From: Erythrocercus mccallii
Taxonomy: Eukaryota > Chordata > Aves > Passeriformes > Dicruridae
Length of the DNA: 64,000 bases
Direction: 5' to 3'
Assembly: GCA_013397435.1 (NCBI GenBank)
Contig: VZRG01002961.1
Span: 1,414-65,413 of the forward strand
Shown: positions 26,110 through 37,800 of the stretch, one piece after another
Layout: every line of letters begins with the position of its first letter
How positions within the stretch are numbered: the stretch's first letter is position 1
Program-made: the position numbers and the translations under genes
The notes under the pieces: generated by a model
What the model saw: only the letters and a program-made list of their open reading frames with translations
Databases searched by the model: none
What the model was told of the DNA's origin: nothing

Positions 26110-28189
26110 GTGAGTGCGGCCGGCCCGGTGCTCCGGCGCGGCTCTCGGCGGCGGCGGCGGCAGCGCGGAGCGCCTGCCCGCCCCGCGGGGCTGACTCCGC
26201 AATATGGTGGAGCCCGGCGGCGCAGCGGGCGGCGCTGCGGCCCCGTGTGCGGCGCTGACCGCCGGGCCGGCCCCGCCGCCCCCGCTCCCGCGGGCACCGC
26301 GCCCCGGCGTGCTTCGGTACCCTGGCCGAGGCTCTCCTGGGGCCACAAAGTCCCGAGAGCCTCGTCCGCCCCCGGGAGCGGCGCTGGAATGCCCCATCCC
26401 GGAAGCGGCCCGAGGAGGCGCTTGGGAAAGCGGTGCGCCTTCCTGCTTTGGGTACCGCGGCGAGCCAGAGCAGGCGCCGCGGCTGTGTGCGTGGTTCACC
26501 GCGCTGCTTTCTTGCACTTCTTTCCATAGCGAGAGGGGAGAGTAGGAATAAGGTTTGTGACGTAGCGTGTGTACTTTCCTCTCCAGAATCTTTTGCTGTC
26601 TCTGAAATATGCTGGATTTAGGACTTCAGTCACCTGTTCCAGAGGAGTGGATCCAACTCTTGCTAGGGCTGAACCTATTCAAGGGATCTCTGAAACCGTG
26701 CAAGAATCTAGTTATCTTCTTGTCTTTAGAAGCAGGAATAACTTCACAGGCTGTGTTGGTTTATTGACTAAAATTCAAATGCATGCCCTGTGTGGATGGA
26801 TCTTATGAGACACACTGTTGAATATTGAATAATCCTTAAACTAACGGCCCTTCTTCCTTCAAAGGCCAGATTCTATGCCATTAGATCGTCTGTTCTGTAT
26901 CATGTTTTGGAGTTCATGGTGAAATTCAGTTGTACTCCAAGTGACCTAACTTGTAATGCTGTGTGAGAAACACAGCACGTTCTTGTGGGTATTTAAATTC
27001 TTGTTAAATGAAAGGAGAATTTCTTTGTTACCACTGTAACCATTGTTACTTGTCTTGCTTGTGTGTTCCATGTACAGTGGTTAATCTTATTATAGGCAGT
27101 ATTTTATGGCATGTGTATGTTAATATGCCTGCAAATATGCAGGCATTTTGTGCAAATACGCCTGCAAAATGTTAACAGGATGCCTTTGTCCTTGTTCCCT
27201 GTTGGTAATGGGAAAAGTTTTATTTTACCTCAGATGGAATATTAAAACATTCCTTTTTTGCTATCATACATAGGAGACAGAAAACTGCTGTTGACTCTTT
27301 GACAAGCCTAGCAAAAGGCCTTGTAAACCACAATCCTTTTGAGGAGAGACTCCTAGTTTACTTTTTTGTTGCCTTCATTCATGCAGATTCTTCTGGAACT
27401 TAAGCATTATGTGAAGTCATTAACGGAACAGGTGGTTCTTGCAGAGTTAGATCAGCCTGCATGTGTGTATAGGATAACAGTGTGCTTCAGTGCGTTCTCC
27501 TTATGTGGTACTGCAATACCCTGTCTCTTCTATAGGGTTCTTGTGGGGAGAGCTGTTAGTATTTTCTCCATGGGAATACATGTTGGAATGCATGTTGAGT
27601 ACTGTAGATTTGTTGACCTGCCAATGTTTGCAACTTGTTTCAGTGGAAAATGTGTAATAATTTAGTCTAAATAAGCATGAAGGAGATTTATTTTCTGCAG
27701 TAGGGAAATCCAGTGCTCTCTGTGTCAAGGGAATGCTACCTCCTTAGTAAGCAGAACTGAGTGAGCCTTAGGTGGGCTCCCTAGAGAAGATCTAATCTGA
27801 TTTAAGCTATTGATGATGGGTTCTTTGTCTGACTTGGACATTCTGAACTAGATTTTTAGTGACTTGTGGGCTGGCTTTTGTTAGTCCTGTCTTAATTAAG
27901 TTAAGTCTGTCTTAATTCTTCCAGAAAAAATAAATTACTCCACCACCTGGTTATACATCAGTGAACTGCTGTATCTCAAAGTCTGTCTTGTGCATATGCT
28001 TTACTTGCATTACCTAAGCCAAGTTTTTGATTTGTAAATTGTTACAATGAAACTTAATTCCTATATGCATGAATGTGAACATCCTGATCCCAGTAAATGG
28101 GGTGAATCACGAGAAGGTTGTTGATTTCAAAGTCTGGTGCTTAAAAGAAGCAGATGTGATGCCATAACTCATATATGCTTCTTTCACAG
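26110..28189 (+). other. PLIN2: PLIN2 intron 1
   Basis: Its first 400 bp is CpG island, and the rest is unremarkable. Long ORFs on both strands at 25.7-26.5 kb are GC-rich shadows. Confidence 0.7.
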
Positions 28190-28246
28190 GCTGTATAAGG
28201 TTCGAGACCTGAAAAAATGGCATTGGCAGCAATTGATCCACAGCAG
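28190..28246 (+). CDS. PLIN2: PLIN2 exon 2 (start codon)
   Basis: The exon follows the acceptor ttctttcacag. It holds 27 nt of 5' UTR, then ATG at 28217 and ten codons (MALAAIDPQQ), ending at donor gtatgt in phase 0. Confidence 0.93.
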
Positions 28247-31200
28247 GTATGTCTGAGTTAGTCCCATTATTTCTTTGTCTAGATCAGAAAAATAGGTGTC
28301 AACTAACACCTTTCTCTTTTAAACAGAATGTTGTATCAAGGGTTGCCAACCTTCCTTTGGTGAGCTCCACCTATGATATGGTGTCCACAGCTTACATCAC
28401 CACAAAGGATAACCATCCTTATCTGAAGTCAGTATGTGAGATAGCAGAGAAAGGAGTGAAGACAATTACATCAGTAGCCATGACAAGTGCTATGCCTATC
28501 ATTCAGAAGCTGGAACCACAAAGTAAGGCAAAGATGAAGCTGTTGATAACTTGAGTTCAGCTGATTGTTTTTCATACCAAGATGCACTTATGATTTAACA
28601 TGGTCGTGCTGATCTTGAATTTTTGGGTAGCTGACTGAACCTGTTGCCCGACTTGTTGCATAAGTGATTACACATTGATAAGACTTAAAAAAAAAAAGAT
28701 AATAACCCAGAGTGAAAGCAGATTCCTTCTTTCATAATACTAAAGTGATGGATGACTTTTGATATGTGAGATGATTACGCAGTCTCTTGCCCAATCCCTT
28801 CCTCACCTTTCACCTGGTTTCAAATGCTACTGTTGTACTTCCTTACACTGAGAACTGGTTAAATTTGGAAGCTGTATCACAAGGCTGTTGTTACCAGAAG
28901 CCTGGTTTCATAGAATGGCAGAAGGTCAGGAGTTTCAGCTTCTTCTACCAGTTGCTTGTAAATAATCAAACGAATTTTCTTTGCCTGCAAGGAAACTTTT
29001 GGCACTATAAATCTGCCTTGTTCTTTGGCTTCAAATCTCACTGAGAAGAGAAGGAAAGTACTTTAAGGATGTTGCTTGAGTTGTTTTCAAGAGGAATTTT
29101 CAGTTTGAGTTGTTTTTCAAGAGGAATTTTCAGTTTGAGTTGTTTTTCTAGGGAAAAATAGTTAAAACTAATTCTTGTAATTTCTTTTTTAGTTGTAGTT
29201 GCCAACAACTATGCTTGTATAGGTCTAGACAAAATTGAAGAGAGACTGCCTATACTGAATCAACCCACCGACAAGGTAAGTTCTTTCCATTTATATATGC
29301 AGAAGAACCATACACCCTTCTTTTTTATTATCACTAATACCCAAAGGAGACACATTTCAAAAAGCTGTACTTGAAGGACAGCTTAGAAGCAATGAGAAAG
29401 TCAAAGGTCTATCTGTAGAACTGTTTGTTGCCTTTGAGAGACCATTAAGTTGGTTTTTTTTAATAATTTTTAATTGCCCACCACTTGACAACATCTTTCT
29501 GTGGGTGCAGTTCACGGGTGTCTTTTAAAACTTGAGTCTGTCTCTTTCTCAGTGTGAAGTGCCTAGATTACATTCGCTGAAGTTTTCTGAGCTGTAAGCT
29601 GCATGGCAGTCATGTTCTTTTTTCTCTTGTAAATATTTTTTCAAGGCATATTTTCTCCAAGATAACCAATACTTGTACAAACTTTAGCATAAATTTATTA
29701 TTACCTGGATTATGTATCTCTCACTAGTTAATACTTTTAGTAAATACATGTATGTCCTACGGCAGGTTGTTGCCAATGCCAAGGATGTAGTTGTTGGAGC
29801 CAGAGAAGCTGTAACAACCACTGTGACTGGTGCCAAGGAAACTGTTGCTCACACGATCACTGGAGTTGTGGGCAAGACTAAAGAAGCAGTGCAAGACAGT
29901 GTAGAAATGACCAAGTCAGTTGTCAGTGGCAGCATTAACACTGTCCTGGGAAGTCGTGTGGTGCAAATGGTGAGCAGCGGTGTGGACAGTGCTCTCACAA
30001 AATCAGAGACCTTTGTAGACCAGTATCTTCCACTTACAGAAGCAGAACTAGGTAAGACCAATTGAAGGTTTGATTTTGTTGGAACGCTTATTTTGGAGAG
30101 AAGCAAGCAATCACCCATTTATTGCTTACTCATACTGGGGAAGGGGGCACATGCTTCCCAAACTGCCTTTTGCCTTGCTGATTGTAACAGGAGCATCCTC
30201 AAAAAGAAGCAGAATGAAAGCAAGGATTTCTTTGTAAGGTGTTCTATCAGCCTAATCATGGTGCTAAAGGACTACTCAACAAGCTCTGAATTCAGCTGTT
30301 ACTAGGCAGATAAAATTGTCTCAGACCTCTTGAGTTTTCCTCCAATGATCAGTTTGCTTCCTTTCTACATACCCAGAGAGAGAAGCTGCAAATGTTGAAG
30401 GTTTTGAAGTTGGAGTCCAAAAGCCAAGCTACTATGTTAGACTAGGATCCCTGTCTTCAAAGGTCCGCACACGTGCCTACCAACAAGCCTTAAACAAAGT
30501 TAGAGATGCTAAACAGAAAAGCCAGGAGACAATCTCTCAGCTCCACTACACTGTTAGTCTGGTAAGTTTAAGCTTTCTCTTGATGTATAAAAGGCATATG
30601 TTGGCCTTGGTTTAGAGTGAAGAAAACAGCCAAAACAGTCACAGGAAAACTGGGATTGCTCTCTGACTAAATGTATTAATACATTATTTCATGTATTTTG
30701 TGTATTACATTAAATACAAAGAATTTGCCATTAAGAGGTTTTTATTACCATTCAGGAGAGTTCTAAATCAGGCTAAGCTGTGAACTAATGAGCAATTGCT
30801 TGTAACTGCAAGCATTGCAGAAATAGAAGTGACGTTTAAATTCATTCCTGTTTTATAGTGCTGGTTTTGAGACATACTTCATTCAGTGAAGGAAGTGTCA
30901 CGCAATTTAGAAACACAAGTCCTTTAAGTGCTTTTTGTTAGTAAAAATTCAAATTCTCTTGGGACTTGCTGTCTTGCTGCTTCTGTCTCTGAGCATTTCT
31001 GGTACTTCAGTAGTCTTATTCCAGCAAATACCTTTGTGTAAATGACAACCTGTACACAGAGTCATGGCCTTGTACACTTTCAATTTCTCCTATAGGATGG
31101 AGGGCGGGGGAAATAGTTGAGGCAGAGAGGACCACTGCATAACATTTTAGAACAGGTTTCAGTTTTCAATTAATTGACTAAACACATTCCTACACTCCCA

Positions 31201-32454
31201 AAGTTGTTCATACTGATTTTCTGAAGTATTTTTAAAAGGAGGTTACAAAGCAGTCAAGGTAGAGAAGCCCTAAAGGAACTGTTTGGATGCTTGGCTCTAC
31301 TTCTTATTTGGCTGTATTTCAGATCGAGTATGCCAGAAAGAACGTGAATAGTGCCAATAAGAAACTTCTTGGTGCTCAGGAAAAGCTTTATCAATCCTGG
31401 GTAGAATGGAAGAAAAGTACAGTCCAAAATGATGGTGATGATCTGCGTAGTGCTGAGGTAAATGGATGTAAATGTACACCAGAAATAAATGCATTGTATC
31501 CTGTCAAGGTGATGGCAAGCTAACAGTCCTTAAAGTGTGCAACAGAGAGGAAGTGAGCCTACTTCCTGCAAACACTCTGGGGTTCATTCTCCTCTCTTGA
31601 GAATGCTCATCCTATTTAGCATGTGAACCTGTGTTGGGATATCTGTATGTAGATTAGCTAGAAACCATTTATGTGTTGTGTCCAGACCAGAATTAATGAT
31701 TTGTCAGCAGTCTTAGGCACAGACTCACTAAGTCCTATACGTAGCTTTCAGGGATAGTTAATTGATGAGAATGTACTTACCTGCTGTGACTTGTTATCCA
31801 GAGTTGAAGCAAGAATCTGCTTGACTGTCACTGGGTAGAAGCTATCTGTTTCTTTTCACAAAGTACTTGAGTGTTGAAGAAATATCAGGTTCTTCTAAGT
31901 CTTTGATGCTTCAGACTTAAAACTTTGTTTATTTTCTCCTATAGCTTCATTTCACTTATATCCCTTTACTTCGCTTTAAGTATCTTGATCAATATAAAGC
32001 TGCTACAGTCATAAAAAGACACTAATTGTGCTGTTATGCTTGCTTTTTCTAGCACATTGAGTCAAGAACTCTAGCTATTGCACGGAGCCTCACACAGCAG
32101 CTTCAGACCACCTGCCTCACCCTGGTCTCAAGCCTACAGGGGCTGCCACAGAGCGTACAGGATCAGGTTTACAGTGTTGGGTCAATGGCAGGTGATGTCT
32201 ACCAGAGCTTTCGGTCAGCATCCTCCTTCCAAGAATTATCAGACAGCTTTATTGCAGCTAGCAAAGGACAGCTGAAGAAAATGAAAGAGTCTCTGGATGA
32301 TGTGATGGATTATCTTGTTAACAACACACCACTCAACTGGCTGGTAGGTCCATTTTACCCACAGCTGCCTGGCATTCAGCATGCTGAAAGCAAAGGGGAA
32401 GGGGAGGAAACTTCCAGCCAGAAAGACAAACAGCCTGAACACAGTACTGGATAA
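28217..32454 (+). CDS. PLIN2: Perilipin 2 (adipophilin), lipid-droplet coat protein
   Basis: Joined coding exons: 28217-28246, 28327-28522, 29193-29275, 29766-30051, 30377-30561, 31323-31457 and 32053-32454. All have GT/AG borders with phases in register, giving 438 codons plus TAA (human PLIN2 has 437). The start has a good context (aaaaaATGGc). Residues ~11-103 form the conserved PAT region, ~104-190 hold threonine/valine-rich 11-mer amphipathic-helix repeats, and ~200-410 are the helical-bundle region with motifs such as KMKESLDDVMDYLVNNTPL and NWLVGPFYPQL near the C terminus. No signal peptide or membrane span is seen, as expected for a protein that folds onto droplets from the cytosol. 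By family knowledge it coats neutral-lipid droplets, shields triglyceride from lipases and is degraded when unbound. The C-terminal tail is acidic, lysine-rich and variable. No broken exon was found. Confidence 0.97.
28327..28522 (+). CDS. PLIN2: PLIN2 exon 3 (PAT region)
   Basis: Encodes residues 11-76 including RVANLPLVSSTYDMV and VKTITSVAMTSAMPIIQKLE, the most conserved part of the PAT region. The acceptor aaacag is only 80 bp after exon 2. The donor gtaagg leaves phase 1. Confidence 0.97.
29077..29152. repeat. 30-bp tandem repeat in PLIN2 intron 3
   Basis: About 2.6 head-to-tail copies of a unit containing gagttgtttttcaagaggaa, ending about 40 bp before the exon 4 acceptor. Copies 1 and 2 differ by a single T. 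Copy 3 is partial. Confidence 0.9.
29193..29275 (+). CDS. PLIN2: PLIN2 exon 4
   Basis: Encodes residues 76-103, with GLDKIEERLPILNQP, a family hallmark. Acceptor tttttttag, donor gtaagt, ends in phase 0. Confidence 0.96.
29766..30051 (+). CDS. PLIN2: PLIN2 exon 5 (11-mer repeats)
   Basis: Encodes residues 104-199. It contains imperfect 11-residue repeats (VVVGAREAVTT, VTGAKETVAHT, ITGVVGKTKEA, SVEMTKSVVSG) that form amphipathic helices for droplet binding. Donor gtaaga, phase 1. Confidence 0.97.
30377..30561 (+). CDS. PLIN2: PLIN2 exon 6
   Basis: Encodes residues 199-260, including VQKPSYYVRLGSLSSKV and AYQQALNKVRDAKQKSQ. Acceptor acccag, donor gtaagt, ends in phase 0. Confidence 0.96.
31323..31457 (+). 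CDS. PLIN2: PLIN2 exon 7
   Basis: Encodes residues 261-305 (IEYARKNVNSANKKLL..., ending with an acidic DDLRSAE). 45 codons, phase 0 at both ends. Acceptor atttcag, donor gtaaat. Confidence 0.95.
32053..32454 (+). CDS. PLIN2: PLIN2 exon 8 (C terminus)
   Basis: Encodes residues 306-438, from HIESRTLAIARSLTQQLQTT through the four-helix-bundle segment to TAA. An internal ctg|gtaggt at 32343 resembles a donor but would remove the conserved GPFYPQL end, so read-through is favoured. Confidence 0.96.
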   Translation, partial: HIESRTLAIARSLTQQLQTTCLTLVSSLQGLPQSVQDQVYSVGSMAGDVYQSFRSASSFQELSDSFIAASKGQLKKMKESLDDVMDYLVNNTPLNWLVGPFYPQLPGIQHAESKGEGEETSSQKDKQPEHSTG

Positions 32455-33076
32455 ACTGCATAGCATGCATGTACTCTGCTGACTGACCAAATGAGTGGCC
32501 TTACTAAGTGAAGCTGTCAAAAAAATCAATTTTCACCGTTTTTTTTGGTGAACATTCCATAAATACAGGAATAGGGGGATCTACAGGCCAGGACACTTAC
32601 ACATGGGCTATATTGTCCGGTGTAGTTAAGCCACCCCTAAAAATTCAAACTAGACTCAAGTGCCTAAGTATTGTCAGCTGACAGTTGTCAGTATGCCCTA
32701 TTTGTCTGTCAAGCACCTCATTGTGCTTCAGTGGTATTAATGCCATTAGTCTAAACAAAACCCAGCATAGCTGAAAGCCTTTGATTTGTTGCTTAATCTC
32801 TACCAGAATGATATAAAAGCCTTACATACTGTGAAATTCATTTAAAAGCTCTACAGTCTAGCTATGTACACTTAAATGCTATGTTTGCTGCAGATCACAC
32901 ATTTGATAATTATGCATCTATCTCAGATTGTACTGCTACATAATTCATGACAAAAGTTCTGTGAGCGCAGAATGCCAAAACCAAAAATGGATTTCTGAAT
33001 GAGTCAGCTGGAGTTAAATGCTGTGACTGTTAACGGTAACTGTATAAACTTAAATATTGGATAATGAGGGTACTTG

Positions 33077-33120
33077 TTCTATGATTCTGTGGTCAGTAAC
33101 TTGACCACAGAATCATAGAA
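33077..33120. repeat. Perfect 19-bp hairpin in PLIN2 3' UTR
   Basis: 33077-33095 and 33102-33120 are exact inverted copies around a 6-nt loop. Both arms carry the CR1 terminal motif (ttctatgattctgtgg and its complement), so the structure arose from two head-to-head CR1 3' ends or an inverted duplication of the CR1 tail. Confidence 0.95.
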
Positions 33121-33255
33121 TATTTCCAGCTGGAATGGACCCATAAGCATCATCAAGTTTGACTCCTGCTCTTTGCAGGACTACCTAAAAACTAAACCAT
33201 ATGACTAAGAGCATCTAAATCCTATGACTAAGAGATGGTCCATGAACACTGTTCC
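33102..33255 (-). mobile_element. CR1 3' fragment, antisense, in PLIN2 3' UTR
   Basis: Starts cagaatcatagaatatttcc, then ctggaatggacccataagca and gtttgactcctgctctttgc and aaccatatgactaagagcat, the reverse complement of the CR1 3' end. It is exonised in the UTR. Confidence 0.9.
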
Positions 33256-33392
33256 ACTGACTAACCAAATAATTATCAACACATTTTTTAATATGCAATA
33301 TAAAGGCAAGATTCATGCTGTTTGTACCCAGGTGCCTGCTATCGTGTGTGTTTTTGTAGCCATCATTTTGTAACTCATTTTTGTACATCAGT

Positions 33393-33398
33393 AATAAA
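33393..33398 (+). terminator. PLIN2: PLIN2 poly(A) signal
   Basis: Canonical AATAAA, followed within 30 nt by a T/G-rich stretch (gcctgtctcctttgtttt). It is the first canonical hexamer after the stop in this UTR. Confidence 0.8.
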
Positions 33399-33416
33399 TG
33401 CTTTAGTAGCTAAAGC

Positions 33417-34389
33417 CTGTCTCCTTTGTTTTAAAACAATGTAACTTGCTCTTCTGTGACTCCCTCAGACTGGGTTCAGCAGAAGGCAGGTTTGACATGC
33501 AAACGAAGTAGATGTGCATTGAAAATATTTGTGTATGTATTGATAGATAGATAAGATACTGCTGCGGCATTTCCTTCCTTTTGAATTTCTGTGTATCCAT
33601 CCATTGAGTCTTAGCTTTACCTCTGCTTTTGCTGGTCCCTGCTGTTGTCACCTTTAAAGATGACCTAAACTGTGAGCTGCTGGATGTTCTAATATTGAAA
33701 AGAGATGGATATGGACAAAAGAACCCTCTCCTCCCTTCACAGTAGGTGTTGAGTGTGCATGATATGGCCATCTACCTGCTTTGTCTTCTGACTTCCCATA
33801 AACAGTGTTTACTTCTCAGCTGCATTACCAGTTTTAACTTTATTTACCCTTTTGAACAAGTGATGAATGTATGTTAACACTCAACTGCTTCAATGGAATT
33901 GTTATCAGTAAGTCCTGTTAACCCCTCCACTGGAAAAGAAGTAGTTACTAAGAAATAAGCTTTCTTGGGTTAGGACTGTCCAGGTAAGTTGTGTCTTTTT
34001 TTGGTGAATGCCCTATACAACTTTGAATTGCAATCATCTAGTGTAGCAATGCCAGCCACCATTTTCAAAGTCACCAAATAGTGTGAGGCAAAAACACAGT
34101 TCAGAGAAAGCTTATCACATAGTCACACATTGCTACATGGAACAAATACCTTTACCTGGCATGATGTAGGCACTAAAGCAAATTACATGTTGTCCAGCCT
34201 TCTAATGTGAGAGGGTTAGTTGTTAGATTGGGGTTGGCATAGAAGTGTGAGGAAGACTGTTCTAAGCCCAGTATTAAATGAAATTGTAGCAAAACAGGAT
34301 TGCAGGTAAAGATTCTGTAACTTACAGCTTTTAATACCCTATATAAGGGAGGTGTTTAACATGAAATTAACATGAGATGATGAGACTCC
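33417..34389. other. Intergenic DNA, nothing recognised
   Basis: No exon, RNA gene or classified repeat was found between the PLIN2 poly(A) site and the LTR at 34390. Confidence 0.55.
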
Positions 34390-34816
34390 TGTGGGAACCG
34401 AGCTACCTGGGATGGATAATACCTTAACCCAGGTAGCTTATGCAGAAACCATAAACCTGAGACTGTGGGAGGCAGGATACTCAAAGGATGGAAATCAGGA
34501 TGCTAATAGCATTATTCCAAAATAGGTCATGTCTCTGGTTCTGGTTCTCTGTTGGTTCAGGGCCTTTGACATACAAGGTCATGTCCATGTTCCGCATTTG
34601 GGATTGGACCCCTGCCCTCAGGTAACCTTATATATTAAGTTAGCCCTGCCCCCGGGTCTTTCTATGCTGCCCCTCAGACCATGCAGTCTCTGCATTTGTT
34701 ATTTTACCACCATTAAAGTTTTATTTTTCGGGCACTCCATCATTCCCATGCCTCTATTTTCACCATGCTCCCATGGCTGGACCAGACCTGGAGTCACAGT
34801 GAGCCAGACTGTGATA
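34390..34816 (+). mobile_element. Solo LTR with 6-bp TSD
   Basis: Starts TGTGGGAACC and ends GTGATA (a likely decayed CA end), flanked by GACTCC at 34384-34389 and 34817-34822. A TATA-like ttatatatta (34628) and ATTAAA (34712-34717) followed by ~100 bp give a U3-R-U5 order on the + strand. The family is not named. Confidence 0.65.
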
Positions 34817-34822
34817 GACTCC

Positions 34823-37800
34823 TTTCCTGCTAGGGCCTGAGTTAAGACTTCTGGAGTTGTAGTGCTTTCAGAAATTAATTTCTTTTTAAGTTTACTTTAC
34901 TATTGTATAGGTCCAGCAAGAATATCCTTTTTATCTCCATTTGCTATAATACTTGTAGAGTGCATCCACTATTGTACATGTGCTCAGGAACTGAGTGGAG
35001 CTAATTAGGTATGGGAGCAGTGGCTGTTCAAAGAAGGGAATTCTCATTCTTCTATGTGTGTTTTAAAGTCTAATTGGTCTGGGACTTCATCCTGAGGTGA
35101 TCAGTCAAAGATATTCAAATTTTTCAGTGTCTTTTAAGGCCTGAGAAATAAACAGCATCATCTAGCATTAGTACAGGAGCAGTACATTGTGTCTGTTCTG
35201 TCTTGTATTACTGGTTTGTATTCTTGCATGGCTGTCACACTTCACTAAATCTCAGCAAGCAGATGAAGTAGAAAGCAAGGAAAACTTGTTACCAGCCTAG
35301 ACCTTCAAAGCACTTCTTCCTTACCATGCACTGTTGAGTGGCTTCTATTCAAAAGTTACTTAGACTTCTGGCAGCTGACCTACAACTGGTGGCTACGAAC
35401 AGAGCAAGATGTGGTTGAATGCTTACCTAAAGGCTGGGGTCCTCTGACATGCTGTTGTGATAGGTGCTTGTTTTGTTGGATGCTGCCCACCCCCCAATGT
35501 TTTTAAGTTTTTGTCTACACACGCAACTCCCCAGCCCCCATCAGAATTAGGAACTCTTCCCTAGTGGAAGAGATGGCTGAAAAATAGCAAATTGGTATGT
35601 TCCTAATTTTTTTATATAGAATAAAGTTCTCTGATTATTAGGCTCTGCTAATAAGGAGAGCATTGAACGTATAAACTGATTTGCAACTGTACTTGCATGG
35701 GTATCTTACTGCTGGTAATTCAGCATAGCATATGCCATACTCCAGTCTAACTGCAGCTCTACAAACACAACTTGGGATTTTTCTCTAGGGTAGCTAGAGA
35801 GAGTGACTATTAATATGCCCACTGGAGGCAAGAATGATGCCTTCCAAAGTCTTGGGGGTTTTTTTTTGCCACTGTTGTTTTTGACCGAAAGTTAGGAGCT
35901 TCCTCACAAGTAAAGAAGGGAAGCCTGAGATACCATACCTGTTTCTCTCTAACTGCATGTATTAAGTAGCTCAGCTGCACTGCACAGAAGCTTGCTTCCT
36001 GTTAGTCCAAAATCACGTTTGAGGATGTAGCTTGGGCTAGAAAAGTGAGGTTTTTCTGGAACCTTTTAAAAAAGGTAAGACCAGATGTGTTGAAAATGAT
36101 AGGAAGTAGATTCAACTATTTTAAGCAAGGCAGGTAAAGTAGAATAAATGGAAGAATGTCGAAGTCACACAAAACCTAGGATGGTAAACATTAGAATACT
36201 AACATCGTTATCACTTTTAAGATTATTTAGGGTTTATTTAGAATTCATAAAACCACTTTTTCTCTTTTAGAGATCACTCAAAAATTGGTCATGCTAGTTG
36301 ACACTTCTCCTTCCCAGGTGCATTTAACACAGAACTATTATTCTATCATTGCTAATAATAATTTTTTAGAAAAGCTTTCAATATAAGCATTTGTAAATAG
36401 CTCCATAAGGTATGCAAGTTTTGCGAACATATTTATAGCATTGGTCAAAGCCAAGTTACAAGATTTGTATTAGGCTTGGAGTTGCAGGTAGTTTTCCTCA
36501 ATATCAAAAAGGTGTAAAGCTTTGGAAATGTCTCCTATTCTTCAAGATTAATATTTTTGCAATAATGTTTTCCAGAATTCAACTTAGGGTAATATTTTGT
36601 TCCTAGTAAAATAGGTGAAAGGATTTGGGAAGAACTGATGAATTATTTCTCATTATTTAAATTTTTAAATTATTTTTTAAAAGTAGTAACTACCACCAAA
36701 AATTTAAATCCTCTAATTAAAAAGATGAAACTGAACCAAACTTATTTTTAAGCATGCTTGCTTAGTAGTTTTTATGATCAGAGAGTCTTACATGCAGCAG
36801 CTTACTGGAGGTATTGTGCACAGTGTTTTGTTAAATAAATTTCTTTTTATTTATTGCCAATTTATGACAATTTTATTTCTTTTGGATAATACAGTCTCTG
36901 ATGACTAAAAATAAATGCTTGTTTTAAAGTTCACAAAATGGGAATGCTTGTCAAAATGCTAGTGACTTGGTTCTAAAAACTTAGCAAGAAAGAAACGGAT
37001 TGAAGTTGTTAGTATTGACATTAACACTTGTGTATGAAGAGAGCAAAATGCCAATGTATGTATGTATTCTACTGTTCCATGTAGGGGTTTTGCTAGTACT
37101 GTATCTTTGTAAATGATTTACTGAATCATACAGAGAAATTGCACGGAGTTATGTCTCGTCTTACTCTTTTATTGCAAGAGTTGATAGGAAGTTGAAAGCA
37201 GGGAGTCAATTGTGAAAAGTGGTGTGGAAGTGAAGGTCTTTTACATAAGCAATCCCATAACTCCAAGGGATTTGCATTGTTTCTGGTGCAGATGTCAGAA
37301 TATGTGATTTTAATACAATTTCTCAAGTTCAAAACTGAGGTGAGTCATACTGGCATGACATCCAGTCTATTTTACTCATGCTGAGATACACTGCAATTTG
37401 GAGTTCTCTCATGGCTATCAAAATCTTACATTAAAGGAGTCAGGTTCTTCTACTGCATGCATTAAGGAGATGAATAAAGCAGAAACTTAAATTTAAGCAC
37501 TTACTCTGTTGTCACTAAGAACAAAATGGATATAAGTAATAAAACCCTCTTAAATGTATGATAAATTCTTGCTGGTCAGACACACTTACTGAACATGGCC
37601 GTGTCCTGGTCAGTTTAAATACATACAATCATCTATTTGAGTACATTCTTAAAAACTACATATGGACTACTTAGTCTTGTTAGGATGCCTGTATTTGTAC
37701 TGCAGTATGAAATACGAGGTTATGTGCTGATAGCGGGGAAACTTGTTGCTTTCTCTAAGTACAGCAATGAGAGTTTTAGGAAAACTGCCATAAGTAGAAA

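Larger units (their letters stand above)
32455..33416 (+). other. PLIN2: PLIN2 3' UTR
   Basis: Runs from the stop codon to the poly(A) signal AATAAA at 33393-33398, with a likely cleavage site about 15-20 nt downstream. It contains an antisense CR1 fragment and a perfect 19-bp hairpin. Confidence 0.8.

Noticed and set aside
25746..26527. Long - and + strand ORFs (up to 212 codons) over the PLIN2 promoter
   Set aside because: They lie in a CpG island where stops are rare, have Arg/Ala/Pro/Gly-rich low-complexity content and resemble no protein.
32343..32348. Internal splice donor in PLIN2 exon 8 joining to the ORF at 39121
   Set aside because: It would replace the conserved C-terminal GPFYPQL segment. 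There is no evidence beyond a GTAGGT match and compatible phase.
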